From Bacteroidota bacterium (GTDB taxonomy: Bacteria > Bacteroidota > Bacteroidia > Chitinophagales > Chitinophagaceae), in the NCBI GenBank assembly GCA_947457075.1, contig CANGUG010000001.1, positions 1 to 64,000 of the forward strand: a DNA stretch of 64,000 nucleotides. Reading direction: 5' to 3'. The position numbers and the translations under genes are program-made. The notes beneath the pieces are model-generated. The model did not search any database, was not told where the DNA came from, and saw nothing but the letters and a program-made list of their open reading frames with translations. Positions 15,180-24,758 of the stretch are shown piece after piece (positions within the stretch are counted from its first letter, which is position 1; each line of letters begins with the position of its first letter).

Positions 15180-16270
15180 ATGAAAAAAGCAAATAACTTA
15201 TTCATTTTATATTTTTTGCTTCAGCAGCATCAACTATTTGCTCAAAATCTTACTGTAAAGAAAGTCAATTATCCGGGTTCTTCAAGAGTTCTGTATGAGT
15301 ACCAGATATTACCGAATGGTACTAATCATGGGTATTTTAAAGAATAAACCTACGATGGTCTTCTGTCAGCTAATTATACTATGAAGTTTGATAAAAGAGT
15401 AAAAGGTATTCATTATTATCAAGACGGAAAAACAGTACGGCATGAATTTAGTCAGGATGAAAATCTTTTAGCTCATGGTATTCAAAAGGTAAATGCTTTT
15501 TCAAGCACCGGGCAACTTTATACTCACCATATTTCCAATTGGGATCATGGAAAATTAATGTCTGCTAAGACTATGTGGAATCCAACCGAGCTGAGGTTCA
15601 AATACGATAACGGGAACCTGATTATGTACAAGAATGTTAAAGGAAAATCCGTCATCTGCGACAAATTTAGTATTGACAATAATAATTTGTTAACAGGCTA
15701 TTTTAAAGAAGGCAACGTCAATCTCCATTATTCAAGAGGCCTTTTAATGAAAGCTAACTTGGTTGAAGATAGCTCAACGATATTCTACACCAGAATCAAT
15801 AATGACACATTAGTGAGAATATTTGACATAAAAAGTGAAGATTCAACAAAATGGCTATATTATTTTTATGATACAACTAAGCTGAAAGCATTTATAACAT
15901 ACAACGATGAAGCAAGTGGGGTTTAGATACATTACGTAGGTTACGACAGGAACAATATAATTAAGTTCGACGCAGTAGATGACCATGCGGAAACTTATGA
16001 CGTCTTTGGTCAGGGATATGGCGAGAACAAAGCGATAGTCAGAAAACTTTACATCTATCCAAATTATCCAGACAATAGCGGAAGCTATCTTCGTTATTTG
16101 GAAACAAAGATTAAAGACAACTCAGTATATTTTAAATCAGGTAAAGTTAATTTTTTGAAGATGGGGGCCTAGAAATGCATGCTCTGTTTAAAAAACTGAA
16201 TGATGGAAAGACTGAAGTATTTTATTATGATAAAGATGGAAAGCTTGTTGAGAAAGGAATAACTGATTAA
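15180..16270 (+). pseudogene. Decayed exported MORN-like protein gene
   Basis: ATG at 15180 begins a signal peptide (LFILYFLLQQHQLFAQ). The frame is broken by TAA (15345-15347) and TAG (15924-15926), continues to another TAG (16170-16172), and coding sense resumes in another frame from about 16165 to TAA 16268-16270 (ending KDGKLVEKGITD). The conceptual product of about 360 residues has repeated Y-x-D/N-G-x turns like MORN/YwqK-type proteins and resembles the intact gene at 20973. Two nonsense changes and a frameshift near a run of five G show a recently dead gene. Confidence 0.7.
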
Positions 16271-16449
16271 ATGTAGGATTGTGAAAAGATATCAGATATT
16301 TATATAAAAGAAAAAAAGATGGCTAGTTATTAAAGAATCTACCATCCCCCTCCATTAGTCCACTATGGAACACCGTCAATCCCTTGTCCTAAAACCTTCC
16401 AAAATAGTTTTCGGTAGTTTTAAGTTTTTGGGGCCTTTCAATATTTTTC

Positions 16450-17388
16450 TTAATAAATAAAATAACCAATAAAGCTTACATAAGATATAATAATTACTAA
16501 AAACACAATAACATCTTGCTTAAGATTATCCTCTATATTTCTTCTTTGTTCATAAATTGAATAGATAGATAATAAAAGCAAGTATACTATCGTAAGTGTG
16601 TGAATTTTATCAGATAAGTTCCAAGAATTATTTGTTGGCAATAAAGTGTCTGTAATATATTTATTTGAAATAGATCCAAACAGTCCACCAATGATCATTG
16701 ATATTTTAGAATCTCCTTGAACATTTGGAAGGAAAATACTAGTACAAGCAATTAAAAAAGAAATAAATAGTGCTGTAAAAAGCTTTATAAAAAGTGTGAC
16801 GCTTTCTCTACCAAAACTATAATTTATCCTTAGCACATTAAAATCAAATGACTCTACACTTTCATCTCCAAAATTGGTATCATAATGAGCTGGTTGTAAG
16901 GTATAATTACTTGATAGTATTTTCCAGTCATTAGGTATTGCATTGGGCGTAATTAAGCTTTTTTTACTTAGATTGATTATTAACAACTTTGGGTCATTAT
17001 AAGTGAATTCTAGTCCTAAACTTATATCCTGTTTGTCAAATGGGAATTTTCTAATATCAAATTTTTGAAGTATCTCTAAGTTTAATCTTACCTCAGACCA
17101 ATATATTTTCCTTCCATTAATGACATTGGAAGAATCGGTCATAACAAGATCGAATTTTTTATCAATTGCTTGATGTATGTCTAAATATTCATTAAAGTCA
17201 TATTTTACAGTTGTAGAGGTTACCCAAAGAAAAAGTGTGATACGATATGTTCCTTTAACATAATTAATATCATAAATGTCGTCAATATAATACCCAACTT
17301 TTATGGTGTCAATTTTCTTGTTCTCTTCAAAATTGGCCTTTAGGTTAAATGAAATTAAAAAGGCGACTAAAAGACATATAAATTTCAT
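16450..17388 (-). CDS. Pentameric ligand-gated ion channel homologue (Cys-loop superfamily)
   Basis: A 312-residue protein with signal peptide (1-18), an extracellular beta domain and four C-terminal membrane segments (about 196-220, 226-245, 262-280, 292-312). Residues 31-41 (VGYYIDDIYDI) match the first strand of bacterial GLIC-type channels. FPFDKQ at 115-120 is the hallmark of the Pro-loop, which lacks the cysteines, as in prokaryotic members. The order and spacing of M1-M4, with a short M3-M4 loop, also fit. It would form an inner-membrane pentamer gated by an unknown ligand or by protons. It is the last gene of the island before the tRNA remnant. Confidence 0.75.
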   Translation of the reverse strand: MKFICLLVAFLISFNLKANFEENKKIDTIKVGYYIDDIYDINYVKGTYRITLFLWVTSTTVKYDFNEYLDIHQAIDKKFDLVMTDSSNVINGRKIYWSEVRLNLEILQKFDIRKFPFDKQDISLGLEFTYNDPKLLIINLSKKSLITPNAIPNDWKILSSNYTLQPAHYDTNFGDESVESFDFNVLRINYSFGRESVTLFIKLFTALFISFLIACTSIFLPNVQGDSKISMIIGGLFGSISNKYITDTLLPTNNSWNLSDKIHTLTIVYLLLLSIYSIYEQRRNIEDNLKQDVIVFLVIIISYVSFIGYFIY

Positions 17389-17481
17389 AAGTAAATTTAA
17401 AAATTAGCTTCCAGATTATACGTAAAACTGTTTAAAAATTGAAAAATGTAGTTTTACTTAATCTTGTTTCCTTGTAATACC

Positions 17482-17524
17482 CTCATAATCAGATGGTCAC
17501 AGAATCCTGCCCTTTTGGGCACAG
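17482..17524 (+). other. Degenerate copy of the 3' half of the CAT tRNA (putative att site)
   Basis: These 43 bases align without gaps to 2848-2890 of the intact CAT tRNA, from the anticodon loop to the 3' end, with about nine mismatches. CTCATAATCAG is identical, and the unusual T-loop start ATC and end TGC are shared. No 5' half is present. A weaker hairpin follows (CTTATG 17539-17544 with CATAAG 17551-17556), like the terminator after the real tRNA. This is the pattern left by an element integrating into a tRNA 3' end. The rest of 17389-17767 holds no recognisable gene. Confidence 0.6.
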
Positions 17525-17767
17525 GCCTTAAACACTCGCTTATGCAAAATCATAAGAGTTATTGATGTAGAAATAGGAGAAGTCGCAATAGCTGCAGTTT
17601 AAGACATTTACAATTAATGGACTCTTCATCCTATAATTGATTTAACATTGTTTTATAAAATATGACGAACATTTAACATATTATTTTAATAAAATATTTA
17701 AAATTTGCAATGATACTTCTTTGAGTAGAAAGTATTGTCATCTTACTTAACAATTAAAAAAAATTAA

Positions 17768-18085
17768 ATGAAAAATGTAATATTATTTGGAATCTTATTT
17801 ATTATCTCCTTCTCAATTAATGCTCAAGTCAATACGCGTAATACATATGTAAATGGATATTATAAAAGTAATGGAACATATGTGGAAGGGCATTATAGAA
17901 CTATGCCAAATAATACGATTAATGACAATTATTCTACCTATCCAAATGTAAATCCACATACAGGGAAACAAGGAACTATACAACCAAACTATAACTACTC
18001 AACACCTAAATATAATAATTCAACATTTTCAACACCAACTTACCAAAGCAGAGGTTATACTAGAAGATATAGATATAATTATTAA
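17768..18085 (+). CDS. Small exported Tyr/Asn-rich protein
   Basis: A 105-residue secreted protein: signal peptide to NAQ (about residue 20), then a low-complexity region rich in Asn, Tyr, Thr and Ser (YVNGYYKSNGTYVEGHY, later YTRRYRYNY). The YVxGYYRSNGTYVxxHxRT phrase is common in small Bacteroidota envelope or secreted proteins of unknown role. A near-identical but broken copy is at 19264-19586. Function unknown. Confidence 0.7.
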   Translation: MKNVILFGILFIISFSINAQVNTRNTYVNGYYKSNGTYVEGHYRTMPNNTINDNYSTYPNVNPHTGKQGTIQPNYNYSTPKYNNSTFSTPTYQSRGYTRRYRYNY

Positions 18086-18139
18086 GACATCATTACGCCT
18101 AACGAATATGATAATAAGAAAAAGGAGTTAATAAAATCC

Positions 18140-19225
18140 TTATAATTTAATTTCAGTCATGCCGTAAATTTTGTCCATAAATACTCCTAATACCCCTCTA
18201 TTAGAAGGGAGGGGTGCTTCAAAGAATTTTACTTTTTCAGCATCATCTATCATTAATAATCGGTCTATATATGATCCATAAAAAAAGATTTTATTTCGGA
18301 ATATAATCATACTTCGAACACTAACACCTTCATAAATTTTTTCTCCTTTAGTGCCATCAAATTTTATAATACCCCCATTTCCGCCCCCTTTCCCGTATGT
18401 GATATATAAATGATCATCAAACGTCACAAGACTGCTATTATAATAGATATCATAATTGCTTCCTTTCGGTTTGTCAAGTGGAACTTTGGTTGTGTTATTG
18501 CCATCCCATTTAACTAATAAATAATATTCAGTATCTTCTTTACTAGTCCATCCGCGTTCAGCGCCAATATATAATTCATCATTATACACTTTAAGGTTTG
18601 TTAAATCTTGTAAATCTAAAATTTTATTACCAGCGCTTCTCCAATTATTACCATTCCATCTAAGAAGTGATGCGTTGCTAGTCCCTGAGAGGCCTGGGGT
18701 TCCTCCTGCATATAGTTCATCTTTATATACACACAAGGACCTAACATAAATGGTTCCATTTCTGATAACATCAATTAACATTTGTCCTTTACTATACCCT
18801 TTTTTTTCATCAGCCATACCAAAGCTTTCCCATTTATACCCATCCCATTTTTTAATTCCCCAACTACCTCCAGCATATAACTCCCCTTTATACTCAACTA
18901 ATGAATTGACAACAACATTTTTGTCAATATTCCCAACTTGTGTCCAGTTAATTCCGTCAAACTTGGCAATTCCATTTATTTTTTTATAATTAATCCCTTG
19001 AAAATTACCAGCAGCATAAAGCTCATTCTTAAAAATATAAAAACATCTTATTTCGGCTTCCCTAAAAGGGTCTCCGGTAGGATCCACTTTAACAAGGTTT
19101 AACCAATTATTTAAATTTTCCTTTGAAAATTCATTAGAAGATATTTGAGCAAATGCTGATGATGTAAAACAAAGCATTAACAATAACAAAAGCTTATGTA
19201 CAATAGAAGAAATATAATTTTTCAT
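18140..19225 (-). CDS. Exported kelch-like beta-propeller protein
   Basis: A 361-residue secreted protein with a signal peptide ending near AFAQ (about residue 26). At least five repeats of about 50 residues have the form 'F/Y-K-x-E-L-Y-x-G-G ... I-x-K-W/F-D-G-x-x-W', as in kelch or galactose-oxidase-like propellers. Such proteins usually bind ligands or partners. It lies in reverse orientation between two copies of the small Tyr/Asn-rich gene. No catalytic motif or sorting domain is visible. Confidence 0.65.
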   Translation of the reverse strand: MKNYISSIVHKLLLLLMLCFTSSAFAQISSNEFSKENLNNWLNLVKVDPTGDPFREAEIRCFYIFKNELYAAGNFQGINYKKINGIAKFDGINWTQVGNIDKNVVVNSLVEYKGELYAGGSWGIKKWDGYKWESFGMADEKKGYSKGQMLIDVIRNGTIYVRSLCVYKDELYAGGTPGLSGTSNASLLRWNGNNWRSAGNKILDLQDLTNLKVYNDELYIGAERGWTSKEDTEYYLLVKWDGNNTTKVPLDKPKGSNYDIYYNSSLVTFDDHLYITYGKGGGNGGIIKFDGTKGEKIYEGVSVRSMIIFRNKIFFYGSYIDRLLMIDDAEKVKFFEAPLPSNRGVLGVFMDKIYGMTEIKL

Positions 19226-19263
19226 GATGTCTATTAATTTTTAAAATAGTAGTTTAAAATTAA

Positions 19264-19586
19264 ATGAAAAATGTAATATTATTTGGAATCTTATTTTTTA
19301 CGGCTTTATCAATTAATGCTCAAGTCAATACGCGTAATACATATGTAAATGGATATTATAAAAGTAATGGAACATATATAGAAGGGCATTATTGAACTAT
19401 GCCAAATAATACGATGAATAACAATTGTTCTACCTATCCAATGTAAACCCGTATGCATGGAAACAAGGAACTATACAACCAAACAATTACTACTCAACAC
19501 CTAAATATAATAATTCAACATTTTCAACACCAACTTACCAAAGCAGAGGTTATTCTAGAAGATATAGATATAATTTTTTTAAATAA
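19264..19586 (+). pseudogene. Broken duplicate of the small exported protein gene
   Basis: The DNA is very close to 17768-18085, including the bases just before the ATG. It carries an in-frame TGA (GAAGGGCATTATTGA instead of ...TATAGA) and a one-base deletion in the CCAAATGTAAAT stretch, so only the N-terminal third could be made. The two copies lie about 1.5 kb apart in the same orientation with the kelch gene between them, which points to a recent local duplication. Confidence 0.8.
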
Positions 19587-19652
19587 AAATCTTGCTGGAA
19601 CATTTAAAAATCTTTATATTTAAATGGCTATTATTATCCATCTTAAATATCA

Positions 19653-20960
19653 ATGAAAATGCCATTTTTATTATTTTTTTCTTGGTTAAATTTTATCCTT
19701 GGTTTTTTTGCAACACCCTCTACCCCCTTGGACAATGCTGCTACACCAAAATTTAAACTCATTCCTGCTCCCAAAATCACCTTCAACTCTTTTGTAGATT
19801 GCAATATGGCGGAAGTGTGGATTGGTGATACATTTAGGATTTTTCCTGGCAAATATGGCGAAGATCCATTATGGGGCTATGCGAAAAATTTGAAGTATGC
19901 TGATGGCAAAAATGCCGAAGCCGTTTTTAAAAGCCCCTCCGAAAATTTTATTGACCCCATTATGCCCTTAAACGCTCCTATTGGCCAGAAAGGATTACAT
20001 GGGGCTGTTTGGTTTGAGACAGTTTACCAAGACAAAAAAGATCCATCGGGTAAAACACTTTTTGCACTTTATCATAATGAAAACTACCCAAGTACCCTTC
20101 CCTATGACTCAACTACAAAAGAGGGATACAAAAATAACTTTTGGCCACAGGGCTTAACAGGGCCGGAAAGCCCTGCTGCAGTTTGTCGCATTGGTATTAT
20201 GAAGTCGATAGATGGTGGGAAAAGTTGGGAGAATAAAGGGATCATCATTGAAGACCTTGACCCTAGAATGATTTTAAAACCATTTAATCGTTCTAATACT
20301 TTTGCGGGTGGTGTAGGTGATCCTTCCGCTGTGGCTAGTGGAAACTATTTATATATTTTTTATGGTGAATATGGGTATCCAGGTAGCTACAATGAAAAAA
20401 CGTATAAAGCAGCCACCGAATGGAGCGGGCAATGTATTAGTATTGCACGCATTGCCTTGAAAGACCTTAATAATCCTGCAGGAAAAGCAAAAAGATGGGA
20501 TGGTGCTTCTTTTTCTATCCCTTATAATAGTTATGGAGTTCCTGTTCGTTCTTTACAAATTCCAATGGAGGAAGGGGGTGGTCCATCCTCATCACCAACA
20601 GGTGGATTTCATTGGGGGCCTTCTGTAAGTTGGAACACGTATTTAAATTGTTGGATTATGTTAATGGGTAAGGTAGAAGGAAAATCATGGGAGGGAGATA
20701 AAATATATATATCCTTTAATAAAAATAAAGATTTGGGTATAGGTAACAATAGTCAAGCCTGGTCAAAACCAGCATTGGTTTTTCAGAAACCAGGATATAT
20801 TCTTTGGTATCCCTCTTTACAGCCTTTAAATGACCCAACGGATATTAAGGAAAAATACAGTTCTGTTAAACTAGGAAAGCGCGCGCGTTTTTTTGTTAAA
20901 CGAATTAAGCCCGGCGATGATGAATACGCATCTGAACATTATATTGAATTTGAAAAATAA
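19653..20960 (+). CDS. Exported beta-propeller-like protein (DUF4185-like)
   Basis: A 435-residue protein with a hydrophobic N-terminus (about residues 3-20). An Asp-box-like motif S-x-DGGKSW is present (about residue 186), and the phrases GGVGDPSAV...YLYIFYGEYG and FHWGPSVSWN recall five-bladed propeller glycosidase folds (GH43/DUF4185). No catalytic triad can be fixed by eye. It lies 12 bases before the MORN-like gene on the same strand, so the two are probably one operon. The most likely activity is binding or cleavage of glycans, but this is inference. Confidence 0.5.
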   Translation: MKMPFLLFFSWLNFILGFFATPSTPLDNAATPKFKLIPAPKITFNSFVDCNMAEVWIGDTFRIFPGKYGEDPLWGYAKNLKYADGKNAEAVFKSPSENFIDPIMPLNAPIGQKGLHGAVWFETVYQDKKDPSGKTLFALYHNENYPSTLPYDSTTKEGYKNNFWPQGLTGPESPAAVCRIGIMKSIDGGKSWENKGIIIEDLDPRMILKPFNRSNTFAGGVGDPSAVASGNYLYIFYGEYGYPGSYNEKTYKAATEWSGQCISIARIALKDLNNPAGKAKRWDGASFSIPYNSYGVPVRSLQIPMEEGGGPSSSPTGGFHWGPSVSWNTYLNCWIMLMGKVEGKSWEGDKIYISFNKNKDLGIGNNSQAWSKPALVFQKPGYILWYPSLQPLNDPTDIKEKYSSVKLGKRARFFVKRIKPGDDEYASEHYIEFEK

Positions 20961-20972
20961 AAGAGCATTAAT

Positions 20973-22826
20973 ATGAAACGCAATTCCAGATTTGCTAAAC
21001 TGATCCTTACTTTTTTCATGCTCCTATGTATTATCAATACTGGTATAGGGCAATCTAAGAGTAACCTAAAAGTTATCAGAAATTATTATGACGCACGACG
21101 AACTAGATTACAAGAAATTTACACAGTCAATTCTATTGGTCAAAGACATGGTTTGTATAATTTTTATAATTATTTTTCTGTAACGACTAGTCCTGAATTT
21201 ATTGTTGAGTATAAAAATGATATGTTAGATGGACAAAAAACAAGGTATTTTACTTTTGCGCATACATCACTATCCGGAATAGTTAAAGAAACTTGTGAAT
21301 ATAAAGCAGACAAAAAAAACGGCAAGGAAATATTTTATGACTATGTGTACAATGGAAGATTTCTTACAGCAGGCATGGATGAAGAAAAGGAGGTGGAGCA
21401 TATTCAAAATGGCAAGCGTGTTATTCGCGAAGAACTGAATTATGTTAATGATGTAGCAGTGTCTAAAAAAACCTTTCATGCCAATGGAAAAATTCGTGAA
21501 AATCAAAAGGCAGATAACGAAGGGTATTTAAGGATTAAAACTTTATCCAACGAATATGGAGTGGTAACATTCGAAGAAAAATATGACGAAACCGGTGGTT
21601 TAATTAAAAAATTCGAGTTATTCCCAAATGGCAAACTTAAAGAAGTTCAAGAAAAAGATTCAACTGGATTGTATAATTATAAAAAATATTATGAAACAGG
21701 TGGTCTCGAAATAGAACGTAGCACTGATAAAGCTAATAGAATATTGTCCGAAATGAATTACGATGAAAATGGGAAAATGTTAAGCAAAATAGCAGGTTCA
21801 AAGAAGGTAATTTTTTACGATGATGGGACCCCCAAAGAAATTACCATAGAAAATTCCAATGGAGATATAAGAAAAGAAGAATTCTTTAATAATGGGAGCA
21901 CTGAAAAAATTATAACAACCAATGCCAAAGGGATTGTTATTCAAAAAGTGATATATAAAGCTCCTTCAAAACTAAATTTTGATTTTATAATTAAAAATGA
22001 CTCCTCTTTTTATAATGAATATGATGATGACAATAAAGTAAAACTTACTGAAATTGAGGATAAAGAAAAAAATGGTTTAAGAATTACTAGAACAGCCGAT
22101 GGAGGTTATGTACATTCTAATTATAAAAAAAATGCAAGAGGAACAGTAATTTTAACAACTAAACAAATTGATGCGGGTGGTAAATTATTATCAGAGGAAT
22201 CATACAAATATTATGCCGATGCCAATGACATCACAAAAAAGGATTACAATAACTTGGGGGGTTATATAGAAACAACGATACGTGAAGGTTTTAATATGTT
22301 GGGCGAAAGTAATAAGCTATTAATCTCAAGTAAAGAAGTTGATTCAACTGGTGCTTATTTTATTTTAAAATTTAATTCCAACAAGTCCATTATTGCCAAA
22401 ACTGTGTTTGGTGCTAATGGAAAAATGCTTTCAGACTCTACAAGCAGCTATCATATACAATATGACTCATTGGGAAATATAGTATTTGAATTTAGAAAAT
22501 ACACTGACAAGTGGAATCAAGTTTGGTATGATGAAAGAAAATACGAAGCAGATGGATATGTAAGAAATAGACAATTTTATAAGACGGCAACATATTACAA
22601 TGCTGCTGGAACAGCTGTTTCGGAAGAAAAATACCCTAGAGTATCTATTTTAAAATTTTCAAAATCAATGAATAAAAATATAACGGTTGGGACATTGATT
22701 TTTGATGATAAAGGAAATAAAAAACAATTTATCATATTTGATCAAGCTGGAAATGAAATTAAAAGTATTAAACTAAAAAATAGTGATGAAAAAGAGTATT
22801 TTAACTTACTGCCAACTGTAAATTAA
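20973..22826 (+). CDS. Exported MORN-repeat-like protein
   Basis: A 617-residue secreted protein with a signal peptide (LILTFFMLLCIINTGIGQ). The mature part is a long series of 20-25 residue beta-hairpin units of the type 'Y-x-x-G-x-x-x-x-x-x-x-Y' with NGK, GGL and DGT turns, as in MORN/YwqK repeats. It resembles the decayed gene at 15180. It follows the propeller-like gene by 12 bases. MORN-like proteins of this kind are widespread in Bacteroidota, and their job is usually unknown. Confidence 0.65.
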   Translation: MKRNSRFAKLILTFFMLLCIINTGIGQSKSNLKVIRNYYDARRTRLQEIYTVNSIGQRHGLYNFYNYFSVTTSPEFIVEYKNDMLDGQKTRYFTFAHTSLSGIVKETCEYKADKKNGKEIFYDYVYNGRFLTAGMDEEKEVEHIQNGKRVIREELNYVNDVAVSKKTFHANGKIRENQKADNEGYLRIKTLSNEYGVVTFEEKYDETGGLIKKFELFPNGKLKEVQEKDSTGLYNYKKYYETGGLEIERSTDKANRILSEMNYDENGKMLSKIAGSKKVIFYDDGTPKEITIENSNGDIRKEEFFNNGSTEKIITTNAKGIVIQKVIYKAPSKLNFDFIIKNDSSFYNEYDDDNKVKLTEIEDKEKNGLRITRTADGGYVHSNYKKNARGTVILTTKQIDAGGKLLSEESYKYYADANDITKKDYNNLGGYIETTIREGFNMLGESNKLLISSKEVDSTGAYFILKFNSNKSIIAKTVFGANGKMLSDSTSSYHIQYDSLGNIVFEFRKYTDKWNQVWYDERKYEADGYVRNRQFYKTATYYNAAGTAVSEEKYPRVSILKFSKSMNKNITVGTLIFDDKGNKKQFIIFDQAGNEIKSIKLKNSDEKEYFNLLPTVN

Positions 22827-22894
22827 TATCAAAACCTGAAAATATTTTTCATTCATCTCACTTAAATTTTTACAATTTAACTACTAATCCACTT

Positions 22895-24361
22895 TTAGCT
22901 ATTCACGTGTTTTTTTAAAATACGTTGGGCCTCCACTTTCACCTTTGCTGTCTTCTTAAGACCCCACACTTTTTCACTAGCCATCTTTCGCGTTTGTTCA
23001 ATATCCACAATAGGAGAAGGATAATCCTTGCCAATTTGTACGCGATATAAATCTTGTTCCATTAAACTCATTTTCCAGGGTTCATGTATTAAGCTTGCCG
23101 GTACTGATTTTAATTCAGGGATCCACATTTTTATAAACTCTCCATCAGGATCATGTTCGATTGAATTTTTAATGGGATTATAAATACGAATGGTATTAAT
23201 ACCCGTTACCCCCGATTGCATTTGTAATTGAGGATAATGAATACCTGGTTCATAATCTAAAAATTGTTTCGCTAAAAAATGCAATGAACGCCAGTCCTGC
23301 CATAAATTAAAAACAAAAAAAGAAACCACCAAAGCCCGCATTCTAAAATTTAAATACCCTGTGCTCACCACACATCGCATACACGCATCTACTATAGGTA
23401 TCCCAGTTTGTCCGGTTTGCCAAGCTTGAATATATATTTCATTTTTGGGCTTGATGATTGCATCATAAGCTGTATTTATATTTTCAAATTCTATTCGACA
23501 TTCGTCTTCAAACTTTTGCATAAAATGACAATGCCAATGTAAACGTGAGATGAAATTAGAAAGTGCTCTTTTATTTTTAGCAGCAGGATAAAATTGCATA
23601 GTTTGTTGATACAACATACGCATACTTATATTTCCATAAGCAAGGTAGGGTGATATTCGGCTACAGCCTGTTCGACTTAGTAGTGGCTTGGAAATATGGT
23701 AAGAATAATTGTGGTACCTGTTTTTTAAGAAACTCTCTAAATATTTCCAGGCATAGGTTTCTCCGCCATTTTGAAAAGAGGAATGATGTGTTGTTATAGT
23801 TGAAAAAAGAGAAGGTCCTTTAATGGAATCGTAAAAACTTTCATCTATTTTAAAAAATTTTGAATTGTTTAAATTCACGAGTGCTGGGGCGGATTGCATT
23901 TTTTGTTTCCATAAAGCAGCCCAATTTTTTCTTGATTTTAATTTTCTAACTACCCCATTGTGTTGAAACTCCTGCCAGCTAATTTGATGCTGTTTAAAAT
24001 ATTTTTTTAACGCTATGTCTCTTTGATAAGTTAAATGATTACCCACTTCCTCATGTGAAAAAACCGTTTGTAGAACATACTTTTTATTTAAGCTTTCAAA
24101 TACCAATTGTGCTTCCTGATGAAAAATGGCAATTTGTGTATTGAAGGGTAAAAGTTGTGCTTGGAGGTCCTGCAATGATTCATATACAAAGCGCCAGTGA
24201 CGCACATCACTATCTTCATATCGCATGATACTTGGCTCAAAACAATAAATTAAAAGTTGAGGTACATTTTCCTGCTGGGCCATCAAAAGCGGCGCATGAT
24301 CCATTAAGCGCAAATCTCTCTTAAACCAAACCACATTGATTTTTTCCTTTATTTCCTCCAT
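22895..24361 (-). CDS. Cryptochrome/DNA photolyase family flavoprotein
   Basis: A 488-residue protein with the N-terminal photolyase alpha/beta domain ([16 protein letters not shown] at the start) and the C-terminal FAD-binding helical domain. Near residues 325-360 it has the phrase [17 protein letters not shown] and LWQDWR, then [13 protein letters not shown] and TIRIYNP. This is the substitution pattern (TGYLNFR in place of the usual TGWMHNR) of a less-studied branch, so the classic Trp electron-transfer residue at that site is replaced. Light-driven repair or light sensing are both possible. It is a single gene facing away from the sortilin-like gene. Confidence 0.85.
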   Translation of the reverse strand: MEEIKEKINVVWFKRDLRLMDHAPLLMAQQENVPQLLIYCFEPSIMRYEDSDVRHWRFVYESLQDLQAQLLPFNTQIAIFHQEAQLVFESLNKKYVLQTVFSHEEVGNHLTYQRDIALKKYFKQHQISWQEFQHNGVVRKLKSRKNWAALWKQKMQSAPALVNLNNSKFFKIDESFYDSIKGPSLFSTITTHHSSFQNGGETYAWKYLESFLKNRYHNYSYHISKPLLSRTGCSRISPYLAYGNISMRMLYQQTMQFYPAAKNKRALSNFISRLHWHCHFMQKFEDECRIEFENINTAYDAIIKPKNEIYIQAWQTGQTGIPIVDACMRCVVSTGYLNFRMRALVVSFFVFNLWQDWRSLHFLAKQFLDYEPGIHYPQLQMQSGVTGINTIRIYNPIKNSIEHDPDGEFIKMWIPELKSVPASLIHEPWKMSLMEQDLYRVQIGKDYPSPIVDIEQTRKMASEKVWGLKKTAKVKVEAQRILKKHVNS

Positions 24362-24758
24362 GCCAAATACAGTTGAATTACATTACTTGTTCAAAAACAA
24401 ATCCTTTAATAGATTGTTCGGTTTCATATTTGCATAATAACATATATGTATTTGTTTTAAAACGAACAATTAGGGGCATTTTGGTAGGTATTGTGGCTTT
24501 TTTGTTTAACTATTTTACATAATTATTAAACAAAATGGACTCATACTATGTTATTAAGGGTATAAAATGATCATTATGAAAGACTGGGAATTATTTACCA
24601 ATGAGCTTGAATTTGAGTAAAGTTCATCCTAAGCTTATCCTGAAAAAATAGGGGGCTGTTTGTATTTGTTGGAACCTAACTGATATTATGCTTTAAATAA
24701 AGCAAAAAAGCGTGATATTAGCTATGCAATTCAACAGTACATTTATAAACAACCAACT
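24362..24758. other. 397-base intergenic space with no gene
   Basis: The space separates the divergent photolyase and sortilin-like genes and should contain both promoters. It is AT-rich. No ORF over 25 codons with coding character, no tRNA and no clear terminator was found. Confidence 0.5.

Noticed and set aside
15180..16270. Programmed recoding or phase-variable gene
   Set aside because: Two different stop codons and a frameshift without a long repeat or slippery heptamer are better explained by decay.
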